Source of the DNA: JARYLZ01 sp964388275
GTDB lineage: Bacteria; Bacteroidota; Ignavibacteria; SZUA-365
Direction of reading: 5' to 3'
Assembly: GCA_964388275.1 (NCBI GenBank)
Contig: CAYLZD010000008.1
Coordinates: forward strand, 82,397 to 146,396
Length of the DNA: 64,000 nt
Part shown: piece by piece, positions 9,591 through 25,892 of the stretch
Layout: each line of letters opens with the position of its first letter
How positions within the stretch are numbered: the first letter of the stretch is position 1
The notes under the pieces: generated by a model
Seen by the model: the letters and a program-made list of their open reading frames with translations, nothing else
Told to the model about the DNA's origin: nothing
Databases searched by the model: none
Program-made: the position numbers and the translations under genes

Positions 9591-11681
9591 TCAGCCGCGT
9601 TTTCCGCGGTATTTCTCTATTATCTGCTCCTGAATGTTGCGCGGCACTTCCTCGTAATGCTTGAAGTGCATCGTGTACAATGCGCGGCCCTGAGAAATCG
9701 ACCGCAGGGATGTCGCATAACCGAACATCTCGGAAAGCGGCACCAAAGCGTTGACCACCTGGGCATCGCTGCGGGTTCCCATGCCCTCGATGCGGCCGCG
9801 GCGCGAATTCAGATCGCCGACAACATTGCCCATGTATTCTTCCGGCGTCACGACTTCCACCGAAAACACCGGTTCGAGTATGGCCGGGGCGGCTTTGGCC
9901 GCGGCCTCCTTGAAGGCTATGGATCCCGCAATCTTGAACGCGATTTCCGAGGAATCCACATCGTGGTAAGAACCGTCGAACAGGCGCACTTTGACATCCT
10001 CCATCGGATAGCCTGCGAGGATGCCGTTGCGCATGGCTTCCTGTATTCCGTTCGAAACCGCCGGGATATATTCCCTCGGGACCACTCCCCCGACAATGGC
10101 GTCGACGAACTCGTAGCCCTTGCCCTTCTCGTTCGGCTCTATCTCGATCCAGACGTGCCCGTACTGCCCACGGCCGCCGGACTGCCGGATGAACTTCCCC
10201 TCGGCCTCCACCTTCGAGCGTATGGTCTCGCGATAGGCGACCTGAGGCTTGCCGACATTGGCTTCCACGCCGAATTCCCGCTTCATCCTGTCTATCAATA
10301 TTTCCAGATGCAGCTCGCCCATGCCGCTGATGATCGTCTGGGCGGTCTCCTGATCGGTGTGGACGCGGAAGGTCGGATCCTCGTCGGCAAGTTTCTGTAT
10401 GGCCTCGGAGAGATGTTCCTGGTCGGCTTTCGTCCGGGGTTCGATCGCTATGTCTATGACGGGCTCCGGGAAATCCATCTTTTCCAGGACTACGGGCTCG
10501 TCCAAACTGCACAACGTATCGCCGGTTTTGGTGAATTTCAGCCCGATCGCCGCGCATATGTCGCCGGTGTAGGCGGTCTCGACGTCTTCGCGGTGATTTG
10601 CGTGCATGCGCAGTATCCTTCCCAGACGCTCTTTTTTGCCTGAAATGGAATTCAGCACGTAGGAGCCGGCATTTACCATCCCCGAATACACGCGGAAAAA
10701 TATCAGCTTCCCGACGAAAGTGTCGGTGGCCACCTTGAAGGCGAGCGCTGAAAACTTCTCTTCATCGAGCGGCAGGCGTTCCACGTGATCGCTGAGGTTG
10801 ACGTGATGGCCTATGGTCGCGCCGATGTCGGAAGGAGAGGGCAGGAAATCGACGATCGCGTCGAGGAGTTTCTGCACACCCTTGTTTTTAAAGGATGAGC
10901 CGCATAACACCGGCACGATTCTCATCTCTATAGTGGCTCTGCGCAGGACGTCGAGCACTTCCTCGGGCGTTATCTGTTCGCCGTCGAGATATTTAACGAG
11001 CAGCGAGTCGTCCACGTCGGCGACCGCTTCCAGCATTCGTGTGCGGTGCTCGTGGGCCAGGGCCTGCAGATCTCCCGGAATCGGGATTTCATCCCAGGTA
11101 TTGCCGACGCTTTCCTCATGGTAAATGCGAGCCTGCATCGTGATCAGGTCGAGGATGCCGACGAAGGTTTCCCCCTGCCCGATCGGCAGGTTAATCGGTA
11201 TGGCGTTCGCGCCTAAACGCCGGCGCATCATTGCGATGGCGTTGAAATAATCCGCGCCCACCCTGTCCATTTTATTGACGAAGGCGATCCGGGGGACCCT
11301 GTACTTGTCCGCCTGGCGCCAGACGGTTTCCGACTGGGGCTCCACGCCGCCCACGGCGCAGAACAGGGCAACCGCGCCGTCGAGAACTCGGAGTGAACGC
11401 TCCACCTCGACCGTGAAGTCGACGTGTCCGGGCGTGTCTATGATGTTTATTCTGTGCGCGCGCCAGAAACATGTCGTCGCCGCGCTTGTTATGGTGATTC
11501 CGCGTTCTTTTTCCTGCTCCATCCAGTCCATGGTGGCCGCGCCGTCGTGCACCTCGCCCATGCGATGAAGCACACCTGTGTAGAACAGGATGCGCTCCGT
11601 CGTCGTGGTTTTCCCGGCATCGATATGCGCCATGATACCGATGTTGCGGGTTTTTTCGAGTGTATATTCGCGCTTTGCCAT
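9591..11681 (-). CDS. fusA: Elongation factor G
   Basis: The 696-residue translocase GTPase has its G1 loop AHIDAGKTTTTERILFYTG near residue 18, switch II DTPGHVDFT near 83, and NKMDRVGADYF near 137. The C-terminal domains IV and V include GGRGQYGHVWIEIEP and the terminal HYEEVPRNIQEQI. The frame is open 68 codons further upstream into rpsG. The ATG at 11681 gives the conserved AKREYTLEKTRNIGI start, so I use it. Length is typical of the main EF-G. Confidence 0.97.
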   Translation of the reverse strand: MAKREYTLEKTRNIGIMAHIDAGKTTTTERILFYTGVLHRMGEVHDGAATMDWMEQEKERGITITSAATTCFWRAHRINIIDTPGHVDFTVEVERSLRVLDGAVALFCAVGGVEPQSETVWRQADKYRVPRIAFVNKMDRVGADYFNAIAMMRRRLGANAIPINLPIGQGETFVGILDLITMQARIYHEESVGNTWDEIPIPGDLQALAHEHRTRMLEAVADVDDSLLVKYLDGEQITPEEVLDVLRRATIEMRIVPVLCGSSFKNKGVQKLLDAIVDFLPSPSDIGATIGHHVNLSDHVERLPLDEEKFSALAFKVATDTFVGKLIFFRVYSGMVNAGSYVLNSISGKKERLGRILRMHANHREDVETAYTGDICAAIGLKFTKTGDTLCSLDEPVVLEKMDFPEPVIDIAIEPRTKADQEHLSEAIQKLADEDPTFRVHTDQETAQTIISGMGELHLEILIDRMKREFGVEANVGKPQVAYRETIRSKVEAEGKFIRQSGGRGQYGHVWIEIEPNEKGKGYEFVDAIVGGVVPREYIPAVSNGIQEAMRNGILAGYPMEDVKVRLFDGSYHDVDSSEIAFKIAGSIAFKEAAAKAAPAILEPVFSVEVVTPEEYMGNVVGDLNSRRGRIEGMGTRSDAQVVNALVPLSEMFGYATSLRSISQGRALYTMHFKHYEEVPRNIQEQIIEKYRGKRG

Positions 11682-11709
11682 TATGTGAAGCAGCCGGATT
11701 CCGCTCTCC

Positions 11710-12177
11710 TTACCAGCGGAAATGAGCAAACGCCTTGTTGGCGTCCGCCATGCGGTGAACGTCGTCCTTTTTCTTGATGGCGCCGCCCTCGTTGTTGGCC
11801 GCGGCCAGCAGCTCGGCCGCCAGGCGCCGGACCATGGACTTGTCGGCGCGGGAGCGGGAGGCGTTGAGCAGCCAGCGTATCGCAAGCGCCGTGCGGCGTT
11901 CGGCGCGCACTTCCATGGGCACTTGATACGTAGCGCCGCCGACTCTCCGAGCTCTGACCTCTATCAACGGCTGCGCGTTAAATACTGCCTTCCGGAACAT
12001 CTCGTAACCGTTCTGTTTTGAACGTTCCTCGATAATGTCGATGGCGCCGTACAGAATGCGCCGGGCGGTGTTCTTCTTGCCCCGTTTCTGTATGGAATTG
12101 ATGAAACGAGTGACCAGTATGTCGTTGAACTTCGGATCCGGCGGAAGAGACCGGCGTTCGGCGCGTTTCTTTCTCAT
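11710..12177 (-). CDS. rpsG: 30S ribosomal protein S7
   Basis: The 155-residue protein begins MRKKRAERRSLPPDPKF and carries the S7 signature region NDILVTRFINSIQKRGKKNTA plus the GGATYQVPMEV motif. S7 nucleates assembly of the 30S head and contacts E-site tRNA. Here it precedes fusA and follows rpsL by 28 nt, as in other str operons. Length is normal. Confidence 0.97.
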   Translation of the reverse strand: MRKKRAERRSLPPDPKFNDILVTRFINSIQKRGKKNTARRILYGAIDIIEERSKQNGYEMFRKAVFNAQPLIEVRARRVGGATYQVPMEVRAERRTALAIRWLLNASRSRADKSMVRRLAAELLAAANNEGGAIKKKDDVHRMADANKAFAHFRW

Positions 12178-12205
12178 TGCTCTGTAGACTGCTATGAAAG
12201 GATGA

Positions 12206-12580
12206 TCAGGATTTGGGCTTTTTGGCGCCGTATTTCGACCGGCCCTGCTTGCGGTTCTGCACTCCCTGCGTGTCGAGCGTCCCGCGCACGATATGATAAC
12301 GCACCCCGGGAAGATCCTTGACTCTGCCGCCCCTTATCAGGACTATGGAGTGCTCCTGCAGATTGTGTCCCTCTCCCGGTATATAGGCCGTGACTTCTAT
12401 GCTGTTCGACAGGCGCACACGGGCGACCTTCCTGAGGGCCGAATTGGGTTTTTTCGGCGTTGTAGTGTACACGCGCGTGCACACACCGCGCTTTTGAGGA
12501 CAGGACTGCAACGCCGGGGCTTTGCGCTTGGTCGTTATTTCCTCGCGGCCTTTGCGGATGAGTTGGCTTATCGTCGGCAC
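12206..12580 (-). CDS. rpsL: 30S ribosomal protein S12
   Basis: The 124-residue product begins MPTISQLIRKGREEI and contains the decoding-loop segments TTTPKKPNSALRKVARV and VKDLPGVRYHIVRGTLD. The lysines equivalent to the two classical streptomycin-resistance positions (KKPNS and VKDLPG) are the wild-type residues. The KDLPG motif also includes the Asp that is methylthiolated in many bacteria. It is the first gene of the str unit and sits behind a promoter and hairpin leader. Confidence 0.98.
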   Translation of the reverse strand: MPTISQLIRKGREEITTKRKAPALQSCPQKRGVCTRVYTTTPKKPNSALRKVARVRLSNSIEVTAYIPGEGHNLQEHSIVLIRGGRVKDLPGVRYHIVRGTLDTQGVQNRKQGRSKYGAKKPKS

Positions 12581-12607
12581 TGTCGTGAACCTTTAGCTGG
12601 AAGTCTG

Positions 12608-12635
12608 AAAAAAACACACGAGTTCGTAAACTCGT
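12608..12635 (-). terminator. Terminator-like hairpin in the rpsL leader
   Basis: On the minus strand a 7-bp stem ACGAGTT / AACTCGT with a 4-nt loop is followed after GTG by seven T residues, which looks like a weak intrinsic terminator. It lies between rpoC and rpsL and only a few bases downstream of the start predicted from the adjacent promoter. It may end rpoC read-through transcripts or act as an attenuator or 5' stabiliser of the str message. The role is inferred. Confidence 0.45.
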
Positions 12636-12646
12636 CAGAGCCAATA

Positions 12647-12675
12647 AACTTATGAATTTTCCATGAAAATGTCAA
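12647..12675 (-). promoter_or_regulatory. Candidate promoter of the str operon
   Basis: The -35-like TTGACA (12670-12675) and -10-like TAAGTT (12647-12652) are separated by 17 bp. Read as a Bacteroidetes promoter, the -7 region TAAGTTTA matches TAnnTTTG at all but the last base. It would drive rpsL and the genes after it. The predicted start lies about 60 nt before rpsL. Confidence 0.55.
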
Positions 12676-12702
12676 GAGGAGCCGGCTTATAAACGGCTCC
12701 TC
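12676..12702 (-). other. Perfect inverted repeat between rpoC and rpsL
   Basis: A perfect 9-bp inverted repeat (GAGGAGCCG / CGGCTCCTC) with a 9-nt loop abuts the -35 box of the str promoter. A run of T lies on the upstream side and only a mixed T-rich stretch downstream in the minus-strand reading. It may help terminate rpoBC transcription or be a protein-binding site. Neither role can be settled by sequence alone. Confidence 0.45.
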
Positions 12703-12783
12703 CTGAAAAAAAAAGCGCATTATTATTTTCGATCACGCCGGCCGCGCTCCGGGGACGGCTTATTATATCGCAATTCGGTCATC

Positions 12784-17142
<4,359 letters not shown>

Positions 17143-17205
17143 CGTCTGTCTCCAATCGTTGTCTCTGGCATATCGGGGAAACTGTGGCTGATGGGCGCCG
17201 CGGCG

Positions 17206-21030
<3,825 letters not shown>

Positions 21031-21096
21031 TGCAATGCTCCTTCGTTGGATTGTGACGCCTTCGTTATGACGGCTGGTATCCTATCATACTCACGG

Positions 21097-21139
21097 AAAA
21101 AACAACAATATCGGGCCGACGCCGTCGACCCGAAATTGT
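21097..21139 (-). terminator. Terminator or attenuator between rplL and rpoB
   Basis: An imperfect inverted repeat (ACAAT, TCGGG, CGAC pairing with GTCG, CCCGA, ATTGT, two single mismatches, 3-nt loop) is followed on the minus strand by GTTGTTTTTT. The shape is that of an intrinsic terminator. Its place between rplL and rpoB parallels the partial terminator known in the enterobacterial rplJL-rpoBC operon, where it lowers polymerase relative to ribosomal protein output. The functional parallel is inference. Confidence 0.6.
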
Positions 21140-21217
21140 CGCAGTATTATTCCCGCTTCGAATTGCCCTGTTCGGGATCGAAACGTCAAGTTGAAATAAT
21201 CCCGGGTGTGGTGTCTG

Positions 21218-21598
21218 TTATTTGAGGACGACGGTTGCGCCGGCTTCCTCGAGTTCCTTTTTCAGCTTCTCGGCATCGGCTTTCGGAAGAGCTTCCTTGA
21301 CGATGCTCGGAGCTCCGTCCACCAGGTCCTTCGCTTCCTTCAGGCCGAGGCTTGTGGCAGCCCGCACGACCTTGATGACATTGATCTTGTTGGCGCCCAC
21401 CGCGGCGAGTTCCACGTTGAATTCGGTTTTCTCCTCGACCTCGGCGGCCGGGGCGGCGCCGCCCGCGGCGGGACCGGCCATCATCATTGGAGCGGCGGCT
21501 GTCACGCCGAATTTGTCTTCCAGCGCTTTTTTGAGTTCTGCTGCTTCGAGAAGGCTGAGTTTCTCGATTTTTTCTACGATTTCATCAATGACGGACAT
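21218..21598 (-). CDS. rplL: 50S ribosomal protein L7/L12
   Basis: The 126-residue product has an N-terminal dimerisation helix (EIVEKIEKLSLLEAAELKKAL), an Ala/Gly-rich hinge around residues 35-55, and the C-terminal factor-binding domain with NKINVIKVVRAATSLGLKEAK and ending in GATVVLK. It forms the flexible ribosomal stalk. It lies 56 nt downstream of rplJ. Length is standard. Confidence 0.98.
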   Translation of the reverse strand: MSVIDEIVEKIEKLSLLEAAELKKALEDKFGVTAAAPMMMAGPAAGGAAPAAEVEEKTEFNVELAAVGANKINVIKVVRAATSLGLKEAKDLVDGAPSIVKEALPKADAEKLKKELEEAGATVVLK

Positions 21599-21654
21599 GA
21601 ATGTGTCTCCTCACGGAATCTGGATGTTATTGTCTTGTTTGCTTGCGTTTTCTG

Positions 21655-22185
21655 TCAGGCGGCTTGCGCCATTTTCTTCTCTACGGCATCGAGAGCGTAC
21701 ACGATGCCGGCGGCTACGCCGTTGATGGCGCCGACGATGCCCCTTGCCGGGCCGTCGATGGTCGCCATGATGCCGGCGATAAGGTCCTCGCGCGTCGGCA
21801 GCGAGGCGATCTCCGAAAGCCGCGAGCCGTCGTAAACCGCGCCTTCTAAGGAGCAGACCTTCGCCGCGGGTTTTTGGTTGTTGTCCTTTATGAACTTCTC
21901 CAGCACGCGCGCAGGCGCGATGGAATCGCCGTAGGCCAGCACCATGCCGGTCTCCTGCGTCAGGTACGGAAGCACTTCGGAAAAACCGCCGACCTGTTCC
22001 AGCGCGCGTTTGAGCAGCGTGTTCTTGATGACGATGTAATCCGCGCCGAGTTTGAAGAACTCGCGGCGCAGGCTGTCGGCCTGCTGCACCGTCATGCCCG
22101 AGAAGTTCAAAAGGTACAAGCCGCTGGCCCGGCGGACGCGTTCGACCGCATCAAGGATGATTTCGGCTTTTTTCTCTTTTGTCAT
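21655..22185 (-). CDS. rplJ: 50S ribosomal protein L10
   Basis: The 176-residue protein anchors L7/L12 dimers to 23S rRNA. It begins MTKEKKAEIILDAVERV and contains LRREFFKLGADYIVIKNTLLKRAL, typical of L10, followed by the C-terminal helix that binds L12. The frame is open a further 11 codons upstream, but the ATG at 22185 gives the family start. A 124-nt spacer to rplA could hold an L10-binding leader; I could not fold a convincing one by eye. Confidence 0.95.
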   Translation of the reverse strand: MTKEKKAEIILDAVERVRRASGLYLLNFSGMTVQQADSLRREFFKLGADYIVIKNTLLKRALEQVGGFSEVLPYLTQETGMVLAYGDSIAPARVLEKFIKDNNQKPAAKVCSLEGAVYDGSRLSEIASLPTREDLIAGIMATIDGPARGIVGAINGVAAGIVYALDAVEKKMAQAA

Positions 22186-22309
22186 TTCTTCCTCGGATTC
22201 GGAATTTCGCCAGTCCACATTGGTAGGCGATGCGATAGAAGCGATAGAAGCATTGAGTGCGTAAGGGCCGGATGAAGCCCAGGTGCTGATATATTGCTGA
22301 TAAGAGGAT

Positions 22310-23008
22310 TTAATGCAACGCGGCCGCTTCGACCTTGTCGAGTCGGATGCCGGGGCCCATGGTGCTCGATATGGTTACGCCCTTGATATAGGTGCCCTTC
22401 GCTGCGACCGGTTTGAGACGGTTCAGCGTGATGACGAAACTCTTGATGTTCTCGACCAGCTTGTCGCTCTCGAAAACGGTTTTTCCGATCATCGCGTGCA
22501 CGATGCCGCCCTTGTCGACCCGGAAACTGATTTTTCCCGCCTTGACCTCGCGCACAGCCTGGCCGATTTCGTTGGTTACGGTGCCGGATTTCGGGTTGGG
22601 CATCAATCCCCTCGTCCCGAGAATCTTGCCCAGTTTGCCGACCTCGCCCATGACATCCGGCGTCGCGATGACGACGTCCACGTCCGTCCATCCCTCCTGT
22701 ATGCGCTGAATGTAGTCCTCGAAGCCCACATGCTCCGCGCCGGCGTCGACGGCTTCCTGCGCTTTCTGGGAACGCGTAAGCACGAGCACGCGCACGTCCT
22801 TTCCGATGCCGTGCGGGAGAGCGGCCGTGCCGCGCACCATCTGATCCGATTTCTTGGGATCGACGCCCAGGCGCACTGCGATGTCGACGGATTCGTTGAA
22901 TTTGGCCCGCGCCGTTTTTTTAAGGAGCTCGACGCCCTCGGTGAAGGAGTATTCGCGGCTCCGATCTACCAGCGTGTTCAGTTCTTTCATTCGTTTTGTC
23001 GTTTTCAT
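22310..23008 (-). CDS. rplA: 50S ribosomal protein L1
   Basis: The 232-residue protein begins MKTTKRMKELNTLVDRSREY and has the L1 signature RGLMPNPKSGTVTNEIGQAV, followed by KAGKISFRVDKGGIVHAMIGK. L1 binds 23S rRNA at the mobile L1 stalk and helps move deacylated tRNA out of the E site. The gene follows rplK by 13 nt. The frame is open upstream, but the start chosen matches the family. Confidence 0.97.
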   Translation of the reverse strand: MKTTKRMKELNTLVDRSREYSFTEGVELLKKTARAKFNESVDIAVRLGVDPKKSDQMVRGTAALPHGIGKDVRVLVLTRSQKAQEAVDAGAEHVGFEDYIQRIQEGWTDVDVVIATPDVMGEVGKLGKILGTRGLMPNPKSGTVTNEIGQAVREVKAGKISFRVDKGGIVHAMIGKTVFESDKLVENIKSFVITLNRLKPVAAKGTYIKGVTISSTMGPGIRLDKVEAAALH

Positions 23009-23021
23009 GTCGCTTTCCTCG

Positions 23022-23444
23022 TCACTCGACTGTAATTCCCATGGAGCGGGCGGTGCCGGAGACCATGGAGACAGCCGCATCCACGGTGTGCGCGTTCAGG
23101 TCGGGCATTTTCAGTTCGGCGATCTCCCGCACCTGATCCGCCGTGACCTTGGCCACCTTGTTCCTGTGCGGTTCGGCGGAGCCCTTCTCGATGCCGGCGG
23201 CTTTTATCAGAAGCGTCGCTGCCGGAGGCGTCTTCGTGATGAAAGTGAACGACTTGTCCGCGTAGACTGTGATCACCACGGGGATGATCAGGCCGAGCTT
23301 GTCCTGCGTACGGGCGTTGAACTGTTTGCAGAACTCCATAATGTTGACGCTCTTCTGGCCGAGCGCAGGGCCCACCGGCGGGGCCGGATTCGCCTGTCCA
23401 GCGGGAATCTGCAGTTTGATGTATCCGGTGATTTTCTTTGCCAT
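23022..23444 (-). CDS. rplK: 50S ribosomal protein L11
   Basis: The 140-residue protein starts MAKKITGYIKLQIPAGQANPAPPVGPALGQ, the invariant L11 N-terminus with its proline-rich linker. The C-terminal rRNA-binding domain ends in GTARSMGITVE. L11 with its 23S rRNA site forms the GTPase-associated centre and thiostrepton target. It lies 17 nt after nusG and precedes rplA. Confidence 0.98.
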   Translation of the reverse strand: MAKKITGYIKLQIPAGQANPAPPVGPALGQKSVNIMEFCKQFNARTQDKLGLIIPVVITVYADKSFTFITKTPPAATLLIKAAGIEKGSAEPHRNKVAKVTADQVREIAELKMPDLNAHTVDAAVSMVSGTARSMGITVE

Positions 23445-23461
23445 AAACGTCTGCCTTGGTG

Positions 23462-24046
23462 TTAGGTGTCGAATTCAACCTGGCTGAAATCCAGTTCTAT
23501 GGGAGTCTTGCGTCCGAAAATGGACACCATGACTTTCAGTTTCTGTTTCTCCTGATTCACTTCCTGCACGAAACCGCTGAAGGTGTTGAACGGGCCGTCG
23601 ATCACGCGGACAGGATCGCCGACGCGGAACTGCATCTCGGGAGTTTCCTGGTCCTTTCTTTCCTCCATGCGGCCGCGTATGCGGTCGATTTCGTCCGGAC
23701 GCAGAGGAACGGGCGTGTTCTTCGGACCGACGAAGGAGATGACGCTCTGAATGCCCTGTATCAGATGCTTCACCTGATTGTCCATGGCGCATTCTATCAG
23801 CACGTAACCAGGATAGAAATTGCGGGTGCGGGTCCGCTTCTTGCCGTCCCGTATTTCGTAAACCTTCTCCTCGGGAACGATAACGCAGGTCACGCGGTCC
23901 TCGAGTCCGAGGCGGCTTACTTCGCTCTCGATGCTCTGCTTCACCTTTTTCTCGTGCCCCGAGTAGGAGCGGATGGCGTACCATCGCAGATGCGAATTCC
24001 GCGGACTTTCATTTCCGTTCGCCGATTCCATTTGACGTTCCGTCAT
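23462..24046 (-). CDS. nusG: Transcription termination/antitermination protein NusG
   Basis: About 194 residues, with an N-terminal NGN domain (RWYAIRSYSGHEKKVKQSIE ... NFYPGYVLIECAM) and a C-terminal KOW domain (VGDPVRVIDGPFNTFSGFV). NusG binds RNA polymerase, suppresses pausing, and links to Rho or S10. The frame is open upstream, but the NGN domain needs only an N-terminus near 24046 or the internal ATG at 24031. It sits between secE and rplK as usual. Confidence 0.95.
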   Translation of the reverse strand: MTERQMESANGNESPRNSHLRWYAIRSYSGHEKKVKQSIESEVSRLGLEDRVTCVIVPEEKVYEIRDGKKRTRTRNFYPGYVLIECAMDNQVKHLIQGIQSVISFVGPKNTPVPLRPDEIDRIRGRMEERKDQETPEMQFRVGDPVRVIDGPFNTFSGFVQEVNQEKQKLKVMVSIFGRKTPIELDFSQVEFDT

Positions 24047-24068
24047 TGTGTGTGGGGCTGTGGCGGAA

Positions 24069-24257
24069 TCAGGCGCCGAGTACGAAGTTGATGACCATGG
24101 TGATGATGTAGTCGGAGGCCGCCACGAACGCGGCAAAAAGAACCGTCGCAACAGCCACGATCATCGTGGACTCCTTGAGTTCTTCCCTGGTAGGCCAGGT
24201 CACCTTCCGCATTTCCTTTACCACGTCGTTGACGAAATTTACGATCTTCTCTTTCAT
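24069..24257 (-). CDS. secE: Preprotein translocase subunit SecE
   Basis: The 62-residue single-span protein carries the SecE signature VVKEMRKVTWPTREELKEST in a cytoplasmic amphipathic helix, followed by one hydrophobic membrane segment ending in VINFVLGA. SecE clamps SecY in the translocon. The short single-helix form is usual outside the Proteobacteria. It lies between tRNA-Trp and nusG. Confidence 0.95.
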   Translation of the reverse strand: MKEKIVNFVNDVVKEMRKVTWPTREELKESTMIVAVATVLFAAFVAASDYIITMVINFVLGA

Positions 24258-24307
24258 GTCGGCTTATTCTCCGTTATCCACGCCTTGAAGCAGTAGTTCC
24301 CTGTTCG

Positions 24308-24380
<73 letters not shown>

Positions 24381-24393
24381 ATTGCGGCTCGAA

Positions 24394-24543
24394 TTACTTC
24401 GTCTCCTTGTGAATCACGTGCTTGTTGCACCACGGGCAGTATTTCTTGTGCTCGATGCGCCCGGAATGTTTCCGCTTGTTTTTGGTGGCCGTGTAGTTGC
24501 GGCGTTTGCATTCGGTGCATTCGAGGGTGATATTGTCGCGCAT
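24394..24543 (-). CDS. rpmG: 50S ribosomal protein L33
   Basis: The 49-residue protein starts MRDNITLECTECKRRNY and has the paired cysteines CTEC and CPWC that form a zinc site in the C-plus type of L33. It also has the family sequence KRKHSGRIEHKKYCPWCNKHV-like region. The ORF is open 12 codons further upstream, but the ATG at 24543 is the usual start. It is flanked by tRNA-Thr upstream and tRNA-Trp downstream. Confidence 0.95.
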   Translation of the reverse strand: MRDNITLECTECKRRNYTATKNKRKHSGRIEHKKYCPWCNKHVIHKETK

Positions 24544-24572
24544 TTTAACTCCTTTTTCTTTCGTTTTTTCTG

Positions 24573-24645
<73 letters not shown>

Positions 24646-24651
24646 GGCTCG

Positions 24652-24724
24652 AGCGGGAGACGGGACTCGAACCCGCGACCAACAGCTTGGAAGGCTGTGA
24701 CTCTACCAACTGAGTTACTCCCGC
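24652..24724 (-). tRNA. tRNA-Gly (UCC anticodon)
   Basis: A 73-nt cloverleaf with acceptor stem GCGGGAG/CTCCCGC, anticodon loop CTTCCAA and T loop TTCGAGT. Anticodon UCC reads GGA and GGG. No CCA is encoded. It is only 6 nt from tRNA-Thr(GGU), so the two are processed from one precursor. Confidence 0.95.
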
Positions 24725-24757
24725 GGTCCCGATTCCCGGCCTTGCGGCCGAGTATCG

Positions 24758-24841
24758 TGCAGAGGGAAGGATTCGAACCTTCGAAGGCGTTAAGCCAACA
24801 GATTTACAGTCTGTCCCGGTTGGCCACTTCGGTACCTCTGC
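24758..24841 (-). tRNA. tRNA-Tyr (GUA anticodon)
   Basis: An 84-nt class II tRNA with acceptor stem GCAGAGG/CCTCTGC, anticodon loop CTGTAAA, a long variable arm, T loop TTCGAAT and discriminator A. These are the expected features of bacterial tRNA-Tyr. No CCA is encoded. Confidence 0.95.
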
Positions 24842-24847
24842 AACGCG

Positions 24848-24920
24848 AGCTGGCGACCAGAGTCGAACTGGTGACCTGCTGATTACAAGTCAGCTGCTCT
24901 ACCAACTGAGCTACGCCAGC
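24848..24920 (-). tRNA. tRNA-Thr (UGU anticodon)
   Basis: A 73-nt cloverleaf with acceptor stem GCTGGCG/CGCCAGC, anticodon loop CTTGTAA and T loop TTCGACT. Anticodon UGU reads ACA and ACG. It is the first tRNA of the block, 6 nt from tRNA-Tyr and about 34 nt downstream of a clear promoter. No CCA is encoded. Confidence 0.95.
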
Positions 24921-24953
24921 AGGTGCAATCCCCGTAAATCGGGGCCAGGAATG

Positions 24954-24984
24954 CAAAGATATCGGTTTTTCAATAAAAGTCAAA
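24954..24984 (-). promoter_or_regulatory. Promoter of the tRNA-rpmG-secE-nusG unit
   Basis: The minus strand shows TTTG (24981-24984), a 19-bp spacer and TATCTTTG (24954-24961). This is an exact match to the Bacteroidetes consensus TTTG and TAnnTTTG. It can also be read as a sigma70-like TTGACT with TATCTT 16 bp away. It lies about 34 nt upstream of tRNA-Thr(UGU). Confidence 0.7.
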
Positions 24985-25021
24985 TGCGGAATGAAAAAAA
25001 CGCCAAGCGCCTTCCCGGCCG

Positions 25022-25804
25022 CTACAAATTCGTTTTAAAAAATTCAATGACTGTCCGCTGTAAACCCACTCCGGCTTCGAGCATATCGGTTCCATGTCCG
25101 GCATTGTCGTAAAGCTGCGTCGCCGCCCGCCCCTTCGCAATATCCCGGATTTTTCTGACGGCGTCCGCCGACCTCACGTCTTCCCGGCCCGCCACAGCGA
25201 GCATGCTGCCTTTGTACTTGGTGACGGAAGGTTCGATGGGAAGCACATTGAAGTAGTTGAGCCCGGGGCTGAGCAGCGCTACGGCGGCGATTCTTCCGTC
25301 TTCAGCGGCGTACATGACCGCGTTCGACGCCCCGTACGACGCGCCGATCAGCCCGATGCGCTCGGGATCGGCGGCGCGGTTTCCTCTAAGGTATTCGACG
25401 CCCGCGGCCACATCGGCCATCGCATTCCTGTCGGCGCTCACGGCGCCGCCCGTGCTGCTTCGAACCGACCCTCCGTGCCCGCGCAAGTCAATGGCGAGCA
25501 CGGTGATGCCAGCTTTTTGCATCTCGGAAGCCAGTCCGGCAAAAGCGTTCCGGTCGCTGCGCCACTGGTGAAGGCATAACACCGCCGGCGCTTTGGGTCC
25601 GGCTGCATAAAATGTTCCCGTGATTATGACCCCGTCGGAAGTCGTGAGAGACACGGCTTCCGACTGCCTCACCGCCGCGACATTGCCCGCGACAGGCGCC
25701 GATGCGATCTTTCCGGCGCGCCCCGCCGGCGTTCCACCGCCTTCGGTAGCGCAGCCGAAAACAATGACCGCGCTCACGGTTAATACAACCAGGTTTGTCT
25801 TCAT
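25022..25804 (-). CDS. Lipoprotein alpha/beta hydrolase
   Basis: About 260 residues from the ATG at 25804, which begins a lipoprotein signal (KTNLVVLTVSAVIVFGC) with a VFGC lipobox, so the protein should be membrane anchored. The body is an alpha/beta hydrolase fold: VLCLHQWRSDR near the oxyanion hole, nucleophile elbow GASYG, a candidate acid in GREDVRSAD, and the histidine in GHGTDM. It resembles dienelactone hydrolase/acyl esterase families, but the substrate is not evident. It is the last gene of the folP-cdaA-pcm-miaA run, 88 nt after miaA. Confidence 0.8.
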   Translation of the reverse strand: MKTNLVVLTVSAVIVFGCATEGGGTPAGRAGKIASAPVAGNVAAVRQSEAVSLTTSDGVIITGTFYAAGPKAPAVLCLHQWRSDRNAFAGLASEMQKAGITVLAIDLRGHGGSVRSSTGGAVSADRNAMADVAAGVEYLRGNRAADPERIGLIGASYGASNAVMYAAEDGRIAAVALLSPGLNYFNVLPIEPSVTKYKGSMLAVAGREDVRSADAVRKIRDIAKGRAATQLYDNAGHGTDMLEAGVGLQRTVIEFFKTNL

Positions 25805-25892
25805 TTTTCCTCCGTTCCTGCTCTTCGAATATAACCATTCCGCGCTCTCGGCCCGCATTCAATCGATGCGGTGATTTCCCGGGCGCAGCGGA

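Noticed and set aside
25010..25021. Intrinsic terminator after the lipoprotein hydrolase gene
   Set aside because: Seven T residues are present on the minus strand, but only a 3-bp stem can be drawn before them.
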